60,774 bases of DNA, from assembly GCF_003594875.1 (NCBI RefSeq), contig NZ_QZEY01000029.1, positions 1 to 60,774 of the forward strand, written 5' to 3'. A program made the position numbers and the translations under genes. A model generated the notes under the pieces. It worked only from the letters and a program-made list of their open reading frames with translations, did not search any database and was not told the DNA's origin. Of the stretch, positions 44,751 through 52,889 are shown one piece after another. This DNA comes from Bailinhaonella thermotolerans. GTDB lineage: Bacteria > Actinomycetota > Actinomycetes > Streptosporangiales > Streptosporangiaceae. How positions within the stretch are numbered: position 1 is the stretch's first letter; each line of letters begins with the position of its first letter.

Positions 44751-44834
44751 GGGCGGTCCTCCCTCGGCGGGCCGTCCCCCGGGCGGGCGCGCGCCCCGGC
44801 CGGGAACGTCTCGATCTCGCTCACGTGCGCTACC

Positions 44835-44856
44835 CTACCAAACAGTTGTTAGAAAG
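44835..44856. promoter_or_regulatory. KstR2-type operator between ipdF and ipdE1
   Basis: Read on the minus strand it is CTTTCTAACAACTG then TTTGGTAG. It differs from the site at 48544-48565 at one position in 22. The core fits CTAACAANNGTTNGG. It lies in the divergent gap of ipdF and the ipdE genes. Confidence 0.8.
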
Positions 44857-44997
44857 AATGGAGCGGCCATGACGGCGGCGCGCCGCGAGCGGCGCGGCCC
44901 CCGCGCGCCCGGCACCGTGACCCGCCCCAGCGCGGCGGCGCGCGCGGGCGAGAGCCGTTCGGCGGGATGGCGGCGACGAGGACGGAGGCGGCGGCGG

Positions 44998-46125
44998 ATG
45001 GATCTTGATTTCGGACCGGCCGAGGAGGAGTTCCGCGCCGAGGTGCGCGCCTGGCTGCGGGAGCACGTGCCCGCCGAGCCGCTGCCCTCCCTGGAGACGG
45101 CGGAGGGCTTCGCCGCGCACCGCCGCTGGGAGGGCGAGCTGTCGCGGGCGCGCCTGTCGGTGGTCTCCTGGCCCGAGGAGTACGGCGGGCGGGGCGCGAC
45201 CCCGCTGCAGTGGCTGGTCTTCGAGGAGGAGTACTACGCCGCGGGCGCCCCGGGCCGGGTGACGCAGAACGGGATCAACCTGCTCGCGCCCACCCTGTTC
45301 AAGCACGGCACGCCGGACCAGCTCGCCCGCGTGCTGCCGCCGATGGCCTCCGGCGAGGTGATCTGGGCGCAGGCCTGGTCCGAGCCCGAGGCGGGCAGCG
45401 ACCTGGCGAACCTGCGCGCCACCGCGACCCGCGCGGACGGCGGCTGGCTGCTCAACGGGCAGAAGACCTGGAGCTCCCGCGCGGCCTTCGCCGACCGCGC
45501 CTTCGGCGTCTTCCGCTCCGACCCGGCCGCGGAGCGGCACCGGGGGCTGACGTACCTGATGTTCCCGCTGGACGCCGAGGGGGTGAGCGTGCGCCCGATC
45601 GGGCGGCTGGACGGCAAGCCCGCCTTCGCCGAGCTGTTCCTGGACGAGGTGTTCGTGCCCGACGAGGACGTGATCGGCGCGCCCGGCGACGGCTGGCGGG
45701 TCGCGATGAGCACGGCGGGCAACGAGCGCGGCCTGACCCTGCGCAGCCCCGGCCGCTTCACCGCCGCCGCCGGCCGGCTGGTCGAGCTGTGGCGCGAACG
45801 CGCCGACCCCGCCGACACCGCGCTGCGCGACCGCGTCGCCGACGTCTGGATCGCCGCGCGGGCCTACCGGCTCAAGGGCTTCGAGACGATCTCGCGCACC
45901 GACGACGTGGGGGCCGAGGCCAGCCTCAACAAGATCTTCTGGTCCGAGCTGGACGTGGCCCTCCACGAGACCGCGCTCGACCTGCTGGGCCCCGACGGCG
46001 AGCTGGCGGGCGAGTGGCTGGAGGGGTACGTCTTCTCCCTGGCCGGCCCCATCTACGCCGGCACCAACGAGATCCAGCGCAACGTCGTCGCCGAGCGCGT
46101 GCTCGGCCTGCCCCGGGTGAGGTGA
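44998..46125 (+). CDS. ipdE1: IpdE1-like acyl-CoA dehydrogenase subunit
   Basis: 375 residues from the ATG at 44998; an ATG at 44869 in frame would add 43 Arg-rich residues and is less likely. Acyl-CoA dehydrogenase fold: MDLDFGPAEEEFRAEVRAWL, SWPEEYGGRGATPLQWLVFEEEYYAAGAP, WAQAWSEPEAGSDLANLRA (FAD loop), FETISR and YAGTNEIQRNVVAERVLGLPR. It matches FadE31/32-type proteins of the KstR2 regulon, which pair with a shorter partner. The gene for that partner follows after 7 bp. Which FadE number is the true orthologue needs an alignment. Confidence 0.87.
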   Translation: MDLDFGPAEEEFRAEVRAWLREHVPAEPLPSLETAEGFAAHRRWEGELSRARLSVVSWPEEYGGRGATPLQWLVFEEEYYAAGAPGRVTQNGINLLAPTLFKHGTPDQLARVLPPMASGEVIWAQAWSEPEAGSDLANLRATATRADGGWLLNGQKTWSSRAAFADRAFGVFRSDPAAERHRGLTYLMFPLDAEGVSVRPIGRLDGKPAFAELFLDEVFVPDEDVIGAPGDGWRVAMSTAGNERGLTLRSPGRFTAAAGRLVELWRERADPADTALRDRVADVWIAARAYRLKGFETISRTDDVGAEASLNKIFWSELDVALHETALDLLGPDGELAGEWLEGYVFSLAGPIYAGTNEIQRNVVAERVLGLPRVR

Positions 46126-46132
46126 GGCGATC

Positions 46133-47089
46133 GTGAGGTTCGTCCTGGACGCCGAGCAGCGCATGTTCGCCGAGAGCCTGGACCGCATGCTCGCCGGCTC
46201 GAAGACCCCGGGCGCGGTGCGCGCGTGGGCGGACGGCGACAGCGGCCCCGGCCGGGCGCTGTGGGCCTCGATCGCCGGGGCCGGGGTCTTCGCGGTCGCC
46301 GTCCCCGAGGAGTACGGCGGCGCGGGCGTGCTCCCGGTCGAGCTGGTGACCGCCGTGCACGAGCTGGGCCGCCACGCGGTGCCCGGCCCCGTCGTGGAGA
46401 CGATCGCCGCCGCCGCGCTGCTTTCCCGTCTCGGCGACGAGGAGTGGCTGCCGCGCGTGGCCGGGGGCACGGCGATGATCACGCTGGCGGTGCCGTACGC
46501 GCTGGACGCCGACGTGGCCGACCTCGTGCTCGCCGTCTCCGGGGACGAACTGGCGGCGGCCGCTCCCGGCGAGCGGCTGACCTCGCTGGACCCGGCCCGG
46601 CGGCTGTTCCGCGTGACGCCGGGGGCGGTGCGCGCCTCGGGGGAGGCGGTGCGCGAGGCCGCGGCGGCGGCGTACGACCTGGGGGCGCTGGCCTGCGCGG
46701 CGCAGCAGCTCGGGGTGGGCCGCGCGCTGCTGGACGCCTCGGTGGAGTACGCCGGGAGCCGCCACCAGTTCGGCCGGCCGATCGGCGGGTTCCAGGCGGT
46801 CGCGCACCACCTGTCCTCCGCGCTGATGGCGCTGGAGTTCGCCCGCCCGCTGGTGTACGGCGCCGCCCTGGCGTACGGCACGGCGGAGTTCGCCCGGGAC
46901 GTGTCCGCGGCGAAGGTGGCCTGCGCCGAGGCGGCGTACGCCGTGGCCAAGACCGCGCTGCAGGTGCACGGCGCGATCGGCTACACCGACGAGTACGACC
47001 CCTCGCTGTGGATCCGCAAGGCCCGCGCCCTCCACTCGGCCTGGGGCTCCCCCTCCGACCACCGCGCCCGCCTCATGGCCGCCCTCTGA
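46133..47089 (+). CDS. ipdE2: IpdE2-like acyl-CoA dehydrogenase subunit
   Basis: 318 residues from a GTG with GAGGCG before it. Shortened acyl-CoA dehydrogenase: VAVPEEYGGAGVLPVELVTAVHELGRHAVPGP, GVGRALLDASVEYAGSRHQFGRPIGGFQAVAHHLS (the R-xx-FG-xPI FAD motif) and HGAIGYTDEYDPSLWIRKAR. The middle beta domain is poorly conserved, as expected for the partner subunit of an alpha2-beta2 heteromer. Co-transcribed with ipdE1. Confidence 0.88.
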   Translation: MRFVLDAEQRMFAESLDRMLAGSKTPGAVRAWADGDSGPGRALWASIAGAGVFAVAVPEEYGGAGVLPVELVTAVHELGRHAVPGPVVETIAAAALLSRLGDEEWLPRVAGGTAMITLAVPYALDADVADLVLAVSGDELAAAAPGERLTSLDPARRLFRVTPGAVRASGEAVREAAAAAYDLGALACAAQQLGVGRALLDASVEYAGSRHQFGRPIGGFQAVAHHLSSALMALEFARPLVYGAALAYGTAEFARDVSAAKVACAEAAYAVAKTALQVHGAIGYTDEYDPSLWIRKARALHSAWGSPSDHRARLMAAL

Positions 47090-47204
47090 CCCGCCGTACG
47101 GCCGCGGGCCCCCTCTCCCCCGGCGAACAGGGGACCCCGCGGGCGGCTTCGCGTGGACGCGCCGCCCCATGCCGCCCGGCGCCGGGGCGGTCTAGGCTGG
47201 GCCG

Positions 47205-47906
47205 GTGAGCGACGAGGAGCTCCCGGGCCTGCCGCCGACGAGCTGGGCGGTGCTCGGCATGCTCTCCCTCGGGCGGGAGCGCTCCGGATACGACCTGAAG
47301 AAGGAGGCCGACCGCAGCCTGCGGTTCTTCTACTGGAGCCCCTCCTACAGCCAGATCTACGGCGAGCTGAAGCGGCTGGAGCGGGCCGGTTTCGCGACCT
47401 CGCGCGTGGAGCCCGCCGAGGGCGCCCGGGACAGGCGCGTCTACTCGATCACCGAGCGCGGGCGCGAGGCCGTGGCGCGCTGGGCCGGCGAGGCCCCGGT
47501 GGAGCCGCCCGTCCTCAAGCACGGCGTGATGCTGCGCGCCTGGCTCGGCCACCTGATGGAGCCCGGACGCCTGCGCGAGGTGCTGGAGCTCCACCGCGAC
47601 TACGCCGAGAGGATGCGCCGCGAGGCCGCCGCCGACGCCGCCAGGGCCGCGGAGACGCCGGGGCTGACCTACCCCGCGCTGGTGCTGCGCTGGTCCGAGC
47701 GGCACTACGCCGCCGAGCGCGACCTCACCCAGCGGATGCTCGACGACCTCGACGAACTGGCCCGCCACCCGCGCGAGACGCCGCGCGAGACGCCGCGCGG
47801 GTGGCGCGGGTGGCGCGCTCCGCGGGCTCAGGAAGTGAGCCGGGGCGCGTCGAGGGCGGCCAGGTCGGCGAGCATGCCCTCGGCGAGGGCGCGCTCGGAC
47901 TCGTAG
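47205..47906 (+). CDS. PadR-family transcriptional regulator (first of an inverted pair)
   Basis: 233 residues. PadR winged helix at 8-85: PPTSWAVLGMLSLGRERSGYDLKKEADRSLRFFYWSPSYSQIYGELKRLERAGFA, VYSITERGREAVARW. A C-terminal helical dimer domain follows (EPGRLREVLELHRDYAERMRREA). The last 40 residues are low-complexity and lie over the end of the convergent paralogue at 47828, an overlap of 79 bp. Effector unknown; the place between ipdE2 and kstR2 suggests a link to steroid or aromatic catabolism. Confidence 0.87.
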   Translation: MSDEELPGLPPTSWAVLGMLSLGRERSGYDLKKEADRSLRFFYWSPSYSQIYGELKRLERAGFATSRVEPAEGARDRRVYSITERGREAVARWAGEAPVEPPVLKHGVMLRAWLGHLMEPGRLREVLELHRDYAERMRREAAADAARAAETPGLTYPALVLRWSERHYAAERDLTQRMLDDLDELARHPRETPRETPRGWRGWRAPRAQEVSRGASRAARSASMPSARARSDS

Positions 47907-48457
47907 TAGCGGGCGGCCCAGCGGGCGACCAGTTCGGGGTGCGCCCAGCCGGGGACCTCGGCGGCGACCGAGCGGGAGTGCTCCGCCTGGGCGCCGAGCC
48001 GTTCGGTCTCGTCGCGGTAGGCCGTGACCACCTCGCGCAGCCGGTCCGGCGTGGTGAGGTGGCCGAGCCAGACGCGCAGCGCCGTGCCGTTCTTGAAGAC
48101 CGGGGGGCCGACGTCCTCCCTGGCCACCCAGCGCGCGAGCGCCGCCACGCCGTCCTCGGTGATCGCGTAGACGCGGCGGGGGCGGCCGTCGGCGGCGGTC
48201 TCCACGCGGGAGGCGGCGTACCCGGCCCGCTCCAGCGTCTTCAGCTCCCGGTAGATCTGGCTCATCGCCGGGCTCCAGTAGAAGAACCGCAGGATGTGGT
48301 CGGCCCACCGGCGCACCTCGTAGCCGGTGAGCTCCTCGCCGAACGACAGGATGCCGAGCACCGCCCACGCGGTCGGGGGCAGGCGGCCCGGGCCGCTCTC
48401 CGCCGCCGCGCCCGGCCCGGATCCGGCCTCCGCCCCAGACGTCCCGGATCGCTCCAT
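47828..48457 (-). CDS. PadR-family transcriptional regulator (second of an inverted pair)
   Basis: 209 residues, with a 25-residue disordered start. The winged helix closely parallels its neighbour: PPTAWAVLGILSFGEELTGYEVRRWADHILRFFYWSPAMSQIYRELKTLERAGYAASRVE. The C-terminal helical domain (TPDRLREVVTAYRDETERLGAQAEHS) and WAARYYESERALAEGMLADLAAL also match. It looks like an inverted duplicate of the gene at 47205. Its start is 87 bp from the KstR2 box. Confidence 0.87.
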   Translation of the reverse strand: MERSGTSGAEAGSGPGAAAESGPGRLPPTAWAVLGILSFGEELTGYEVRRWADHILRFFYWSPAMSQIYRELKTLERAGYAASRVETAADGRPRRVYAITEDGVAALARWVAREDVGPPVFKNGTALRVWLGHLTTPDRLREVVTAYRDETERLGAQAEHSRSVAAEVPGWAHPELVARWAARYYESERALAEGMLADLAALDAPRLTS

Positions 48458-48543
48458 GGGCTCAGCGTAACCCCTCCATGATCGCCCGCCCCCTTGCCGA
48501 GAGCGGAAGGCCGCTGCTCGGTGGCACGCATCACAGGCAGGTT

Positions 48544-48565
48544 CTTTCTAACAATTGTTTGGTAG
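48544..48565. promoter_or_regulatory. KstR2-type operator upstream of kstR2-fadA6
   Basis: CTTTCTAACAATTG then TTTGGTAG. The centre AACAATTGTT is a perfect 10-bp palindrome inside CTAACAANNGTTNGG. It lies about 205 bp before kstR2, so autoregulation of kstR2-fadA6 is expected. Confidence 0.8.
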
Positions 48566-48768
48566 AGTGATCGGCGTGGAGAGCGGTGTCCCGCGTGCCC
48601 CCGGGCGGGGCGGAGATCTCGGCATGGGGCGCGCGGGCCGGCCTTCCGCGCACGGGGCACGGCGGGGAGAGGCGCAGGTCATCGGGGCCGGCGGGGCTAT
48701 CGTCTTCTCGCGAGCGAGCGCTCCCCGCCCGGCCGGGCGGTTCCCATCTGCGAGAGGTCGACTTCCCC

Positions 48769-49386
48769 ATGAGCCCACGACGCCGAGACTCCGAGAGCAC
48801 CGCGGCCGCGCGCGCCGAGCGGCGCGCCGCACTCCTGGCCACCGCGGCCGAGGTGTTCGCGTCCCGGGGCTATTCGGCGACCACGGTGCGCGAGGTGGCC
48901 GAGGCCGCCGGCATGCTCGGCGGCAGCCTCTACTACCACTTCGACTCCAAGGAGTCGATGGTGGACGAGATCCTGTCCACCTTCCTCACCGACATGTGGG
49001 CGGCGTACGACCGCGTGCTGGACTCCGGTCTCGGGGCGCGCGAGACGTTCCAGGCGCTGATCGTGGAGTCGTTCCGGACGATCGACCGGCACCGCCCCGC
49101 CGTGGTGATTTATCAGAACGAGTCGAAGCTTCTGGCGAAGAATCCGCATTTCTCGTACCTGGTGGAGTCCCAGGAGCGGTTCCGGGAGATGTGGATGTCC
49201 GTGCTGGACCGGGGCGTCCTGGACGGCGTGTTCCGCGCCGACCTGGACACCGGCCTGCTCTACCGGTTCATCCGCGACACGGTCTGGGTGGCGGCGAGCT
49301 GGTACCGCGGCGACGGGCCGCTGTCGGCCGACGAGATCGCCAGGCAGTACATCTCGATGGTCCTGGAAGGGATCCTCTCAACCTGA
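48769..49386 (+). CDS. kstR2: KstR2, TetR-family repressor of steroid C/D-ring catabolism
   Basis: 205 residues from the ATG at 48769. DNA-binding domain: RAALLATAAEVFASRGYSATTVREVAEAAGMLGGSLYYHFDSKESMVDEILSTFL. The ligand domain shows stretches shared with KstR2 of mycobacteria: AVVIYQNESKLLAKNPHFSYL, WMSVLDRGVLDGVFRADLDTGLLYRFIRDTVWVAASWYRGDGPLSADEIARQYISMVLEGI. KstR2 is released by HIP-CoA. Its position just before fadA6 and the three matching operators in the window support the call. Confidence 0.92.
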   Translation: MSPRRRDSESTAAARAERRAALLATAAEVFASRGYSATTVREVAEAAGMLGGSLYYHFDSKESMVDEILSTFLTDMWAAYDRVLDSGLGARETFQALIVESFRTIDRHRPAVVIYQNESKLLAKNPHFSYLVESQERFREMWMSVLDRGVLDGVFRADLDTGLLYRFIRDTVWVAASWYRGDGPLSADEIARQYISMVLEGILST

Positions 49387-49396
49387 GGAGTGGCCA

Positions 49397-50554
49397 ATGG
49401 CCGAGGCATACATCGTCGACGCGGTCCGCACCCCCGTGGGCCGGCGCGGCGGGGGCCTGTCCGGCGAGCACCCCGCCGACCTGGGGGCCCACGTGCTCAC
49501 CGCGCTCATGACCCGCACCGGCGTGGACCCTGCCGCCGTGGAGGACGTGATCTTCGGCTGTGTGGACGCCGTGGGCCCGCAGGCCGGCGACATCGCGCGC
49601 ACCTGCTGGCTGGCGGCGGGCCTGCCCGAGGAGGTGCCCGGCGTCACCGTGGACCGGCAGTGCGGCTCGTCCCAGCAGGCCGTGCACTTCGCCGCCCAGG
49701 CCGTCCTGTCCGGCACCACCGACCTGGTGGTCGCGGGCGGGGTGCAGAACATGTCCATGATCCCCATCGCCTACGCCTCGCGCGGCGCGACCGAGCCGCT
49801 CGGCCTCACCGAGGGCCCGTACACCGGTTCCAAGGGCTGGCAGCGCAGGTACGGCGGGCAGGACGTCTCGCAGTTCCGCGGGGCCGAGATGATCGCCGAA
49901 CAGTGGGACATCTCCCGCGAGAGGATGGAGGCGTTCGCCTACGAGTCGCACCGCCGCGCCATCGAGGCGATCGACTCCGGCCGCTTCGACCGCGAGATCG
50001 CGCCGTACGGCGACGTCGCCCACGACGAGGGCCCGCGCCGCGACACGTCGCCGGAGAAGATGGCCGGGCTCAAGACCCTCATGGAGGGCGGGCGGCTCAC
50101 CGCCGCCGTCTCCTCCCAGATCTCCGACGGCGCGGCCGCCCTGCTCATCGCGTCCGAGGCCGCGGTCAGGGCGCACGGGCTGACCCCCCGCGCCCGGATC
50201 CACCACGTCTCGGCCCGCGGCGAGGACCCGATCCGCATGCTGTCGGCGCCCATCCCCGCCACCGCGCACGCGCTGAAGAAGACCGGCATGTCCATCGGCG
50301 ACCTCGACGCCATCGAGATCAACGAGGCGTTCGCCTCCGTCGTCCTGGCCTGGCTCAAGGAGACGGGCGCCGACCCGGCCAAGGTCAACCCGAACGGCGG
50401 CGCCATCGCCCTCGGCCACCCCCTCGGGGCCACCGGGGCCCGCCTCATGACGACGCTCCTGCACGAACTGGAGCGCACCGGGGGCCGCTACGGCCTGCAG
50501 ACCATGTGCGAGGGCGGCGGCCAGGCCAACGTCACCATCATCGAACGCCTCTGA
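49397..50554 (+). CDS. fadA6: Thiolase FadA6
   Basis: 385 residues. Thiolase active sites are complete: nucleophile Cys in VTVDRQCGSSQQAVHFAAQAV (about residue 92), NEAFAS, NPNGGAIALGHPLGATGARL (His) and the C-terminal CEGGGQANVTIIERL (Cys). In the KstR2 pathway FadA6 cleaves the beta-keto chain after ring opening, giving acetyl-CoA. It follows kstR2 by 10 bp, the same neighbours as Rv3557c/Rv3556c. The 230 bp downstream to the HAD gene hold no gene and two CCGTACGG elements. Confidence 0.94.
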   Translation: MAEAYIVDAVRTPVGRRGGGLSGEHPADLGAHVLTALMTRTGVDPAAVEDVIFGCVDAVGPQAGDIARTCWLAAGLPEEVPGVTVDRQCGSSQQAVHFAAQAVLSGTTDLVVAGGVQNMSMIPIAYASRGATEPLGLTEGPYTGSKGWQRRYGGQDVSQFRGAEMIAEQWDISRERMEAFAYESHRRAIEAIDSGRFDREIAPYGDVAHDEGPRRDTSPEKMAGLKTLMEGGRLTAAVSSQISDGAAALLIASEAAVRAHGLTPRARIHHVSARGEDPIRMLSAPIPATAHALKKTGMSIGDLDAIEINEAFASVVLAWLKETGADPAKVNPNGGAIALGHPLGATGARLMTTLLHELERTGGRYGLQTMCEGGGQANVTIIERL

Positions 50555-50784
50555 CCCGAACGACGACCCCCGGCCCCCGACCCCGGCGAGCGGCCCCCGC
50601 CTTCCGGCGCGCCCTCCGGTCCCGCTGAACGGGCCGGCGCGGCCTCACGCCGCTCCACGCGGGGGACCCGCTCCCCGTCGCCCCTTGCCCTGCCGTACGG
50701 CTCGCGCCCGCCGTACGGCCGGGCAGGCGCCTCTCGGCGGGGAGCAGGCCGGCTCGCGCACGGGGTGTGCTCAGAAGTCCGGGA

Positions 50785-51840
50785 TCACGGCGAAGGTGGG
50801 GTCGCCGGCGGGAGAGCGGAGAGGGCGGGGGCGACCTGGTCGGGGGTGAGGCGGCCTTCGGCGGCGGCGGACCAGGCGGCGGCGCAGGCCGCGCGGAGGG
50901 CGTCGGAGCGGGTGCCGGAGCCGTGGAGTTCGAGGTGGCCGCCGGTCCAGCGGGCGGTCCACCCGGCGCAGGCCGCGCAGTCGCCGTCCAGGGTGACCGG
51001 CTCGTGCGGGACGAGGAGGCCCGAAAGGTCGTCCGCGATGTGGGTGGGGCGGTGCTCGGGCGGAGCGGTGAGCAGGTCCGCGGGGCGGGCGACGCCGGTG
51101 AGGACGAGGAGGCTGTCGGCGCCGGCGTTGTTGGCGCCTTCGATGTCGGTGTCGAGCCGGTCCCCCACCACGAGCGGCCGCGACGAGCCGGTGCGGATGA
51201 TCGCCTCGCGGTGCAGGGGCCGCATGGGCTTCCCGGCGACGATCGGGTCCACGCCGGTCGCGGTGCGGATGACCTGGATCATCGCCCCGTTCCCGGGCAC
51301 CTCGCCGCGCCCGGTCGGCATGGTGCTGTCGGCGTTGGCCGCCACGAACAGCGCGCCCTCCCGCACGGCGATCGCGCCCTCGCTCATCAGCGCGTACGAC
51401 AGGTCCGGCGCGATCCCCTGGACCACGGCGGCCGGGCGCTCGGCCGCGGCGCTGACCGGCCGCAGCCCGTGCGCGCGCAGCGCCCACCGCAGCCCCGTCC
51501 CGCCCACGACCAGCACCGGCGACCCGGCGGGCACCCGCTCGGCGATCAGCCGCGCCGCCGCCTGGGCGCTGGTCACCACGTCGTCGCCGGTCGCCGGGAT
51601 TCCCAGCGACGTCAGGTGCTCGGCGATCGCGCCGGGCGTGCGGGAGGCGTTGTTGGTGACGTAGGCGAGCCGGACCCCGTGCTCCCGCGCCTTCCCCAGG
51701 CTGTCCGCCGCGCCGGGGACCGCCGCCCGTCCGAGGTAGACGACGCCGTCCAGATCCAGCAGCAGCGCGTCATAGTCGTCCAGCAGCGCTCCCCGGCTCC
51801 CCCGAGGCCGCTCCGCCACCCCCGGCCGTTCCCCCGCCAT
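50785..51840 (-). CDS. HAD-IIA phosphatase (Rv1692-like, probable glycerol-3-phosphate phosphatase)
   Basis: 351 residues from the ATG at 51840 with GGGAG seven bases before it. HAD-IIA motifs in order: DALLLDLDGVVYLGR, LAYVTNNASRTPGAIAEHL, VAGKPMRPLHREAI, LVVGDRLDTDIEGANNAGADSLLVLTG. A C-terminal ~70-residue domain (TLDGDCAACAGWTARWTGGHLELHG) also occurs in actinobacterial homologues. In M. tuberculosis the homologue Rv1692 dephosphorylates glycerol-3-phosphate and lies next to Rv1693-tlyA. Here it is about 31 kb away, a sign of insertion between them. Confidence 0.9.
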   Translation of the reverse strand: MAGERPGVAERPRGSRGALLDDYDALLLDLDGVVYLGRAAVPGAADSLGKAREHGVRLAYVTNNASRTPGAIAEHLTSLGIPATGDDVVTSAQAAARLIAERVPAGSPVLVVGGTGLRWALRAHGLRPVSAAAERPAAVVQGIAPDLSYALMSEGAIAVREGALFVAANADSTMPTGRGEVPGNGAMIQVIRTATGVDPIVAGKPMRPLHREAIIRTGSSRPLVVGDRLDTDIEGANNAGADSLLVLTGVARPADLLTAPPEHRPTHIADDLSGLLVPHEPVTLDGDCAACAGWTARWTGGHLELHGSGTRSDALRAACAAAWSAAAEGRLTPDQVAPALSALPPATPPSP

Positions 51841-52378
51841 GTGCCCACTCCCGTCGATCTCGGCAACGTCCCCCATACCGTCCCACGCCCCGCCCGCCAG
51901 CCGCCCGCCGCCCCCTCCCCTCGGCAGCGGCCTCCAGGGCGACGTCCGGCCTCGGCGAAACGGCGGCGGGATCGGGCCGGTGATCGCCCAGAGGGGATGT
52001 CCGGCGCCTGTCGGCGTTCGGCGTCGCCGGCGGAGTGATCCCCATGAGTGGTCCTCACTCCAGGCGAGACCTTGACGCGGCTCGTCGAAGGCGGAGAGCC
52101 TGCGGGCCGAAGGGGACGGCGGCGGGCCGGAGACGGCGGAGGCGGGGTTCGGCGGCGTCGGGTCTGGAGGGTGAAGGCCGGCCAGGGCCGCGGATTCAGC
52201 GGCGGCGGATCTGGGAGCGGGGATCGATCGGGGACGGGGATTCGGAGGCCGCCGGTCCGCGGGCGGGAGTCGGCGGGGACGGCGGGCGGGAGTCGGTCGG
52301 GGCGGCGGGCGGGAGTCGGTCGGGGCGGGGGTCTGGGCGCAGGGCGGGAGTCGGTCGGGGTGGAGGGTGGGGCGGGGG
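51841..52378. repeat. Intergenic G-rich region with four GGGCGGGAGTCGG repeats
   Basis: 538 bp between the HAD start and the TPR gene stop. From 52261 to 52360 four copies of GGGCGGGAGTCGG(T)CGGGG follow at irregular intervals, with GGGG runs enough for G-quadruplexes on the plus strand. Open frames here are low-complexity Gly/Arg strings and I regard them as spurious. Confidence 0.6.
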
Positions 52379-52801
52379 TCAGGCGTGGCGGGCGCGGAGG
52401 GTGGCCCGGACGCCTCTGAGGGCGTTGACGTAGTGCTTGAGGTCGGGACGCATGGCCACGGCCAGGGCCAGGGACTCGGCGGCGCCGTGCATGTCACCGG
52501 TTCGCCAGAGCGACATGCCCAGACCGAAGTGGGCGTAATCCTCCGATGGGTTAGCCTCGACGATGCAACGGAAGCTCTCAGCGGCCTCGACGTATTGCCG
52601 GGAGTCGAACTGCGCCCGCGCCAGCGCCTCCCGGATGCTGCGCGACTCCGGCTCCTCCGTGACGGCGCGGGCCAGGAGAGCGGCCGCGGCCGCCGGACTG
52701 CCTTCCTTCAACAACTGCAAACCACGCTGGTACCACTCGTAGACGCCGCCCTCGGGGGCGCCGCCTCGGGAATCAGATGAGCCGTTCTGTCCTTGGGTCA
52801 T
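52379..52801 (-). CDS. Small TPR protein
   Basis: 140 residues from the ATG at 52801, nine bases after GGAGG. After a Gly/Ser-rich start, about three tetratricopeptide repeats are readable: YEWYQRGLQLLKEGSPAAAAALLARAVTEEPES, SIREALARAQFDSRQYVEAAESFRCIVEANPSE, DYAHFGLGMSLWRTGDMHGAAESLALAVAMRPD. A scaffold role is likely; partner unknown. Divergent from the DUF1015 gene, and upstream of the HAD gene on the same strand, as in other actinomycetes. Confidence 0.85.
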   Translation of the reverse strand: MTQGQNGSSDSRGGAPEGGVYEWYQRGLQLLKEGSPAAAAALLARAVTEEPESRSIREALARAQFDSRQYVEAAESFRCIVEANPSEDYAHFGLGMSLWRTGDMHGAAESLALAVAMRPDLKHYVNALRGVRATLRARHA

Positions 52802-52817
52802 TACGTGTGGCCTCCTG

Positions 52818-52846
52818 TTCCCAGACAAACGGGGTCGATCTATTAA
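52818..52846 (+). promoter_or_regulatory. Promoter of the DUF1015 gene
   Basis: TTCCCA (52818-52823) and TATTAA (52841-52846) are separated by exactly 17 bp. Transcription would start near 52853, downstream of the ATG at 52848; this favours the GTG at 52890 as the translation start. Confidence 0.55.
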
Positions 52847-52889
52847 CATGCCCACCTCACGCACCCGGATCACCGAAGGGGACTCGGTC

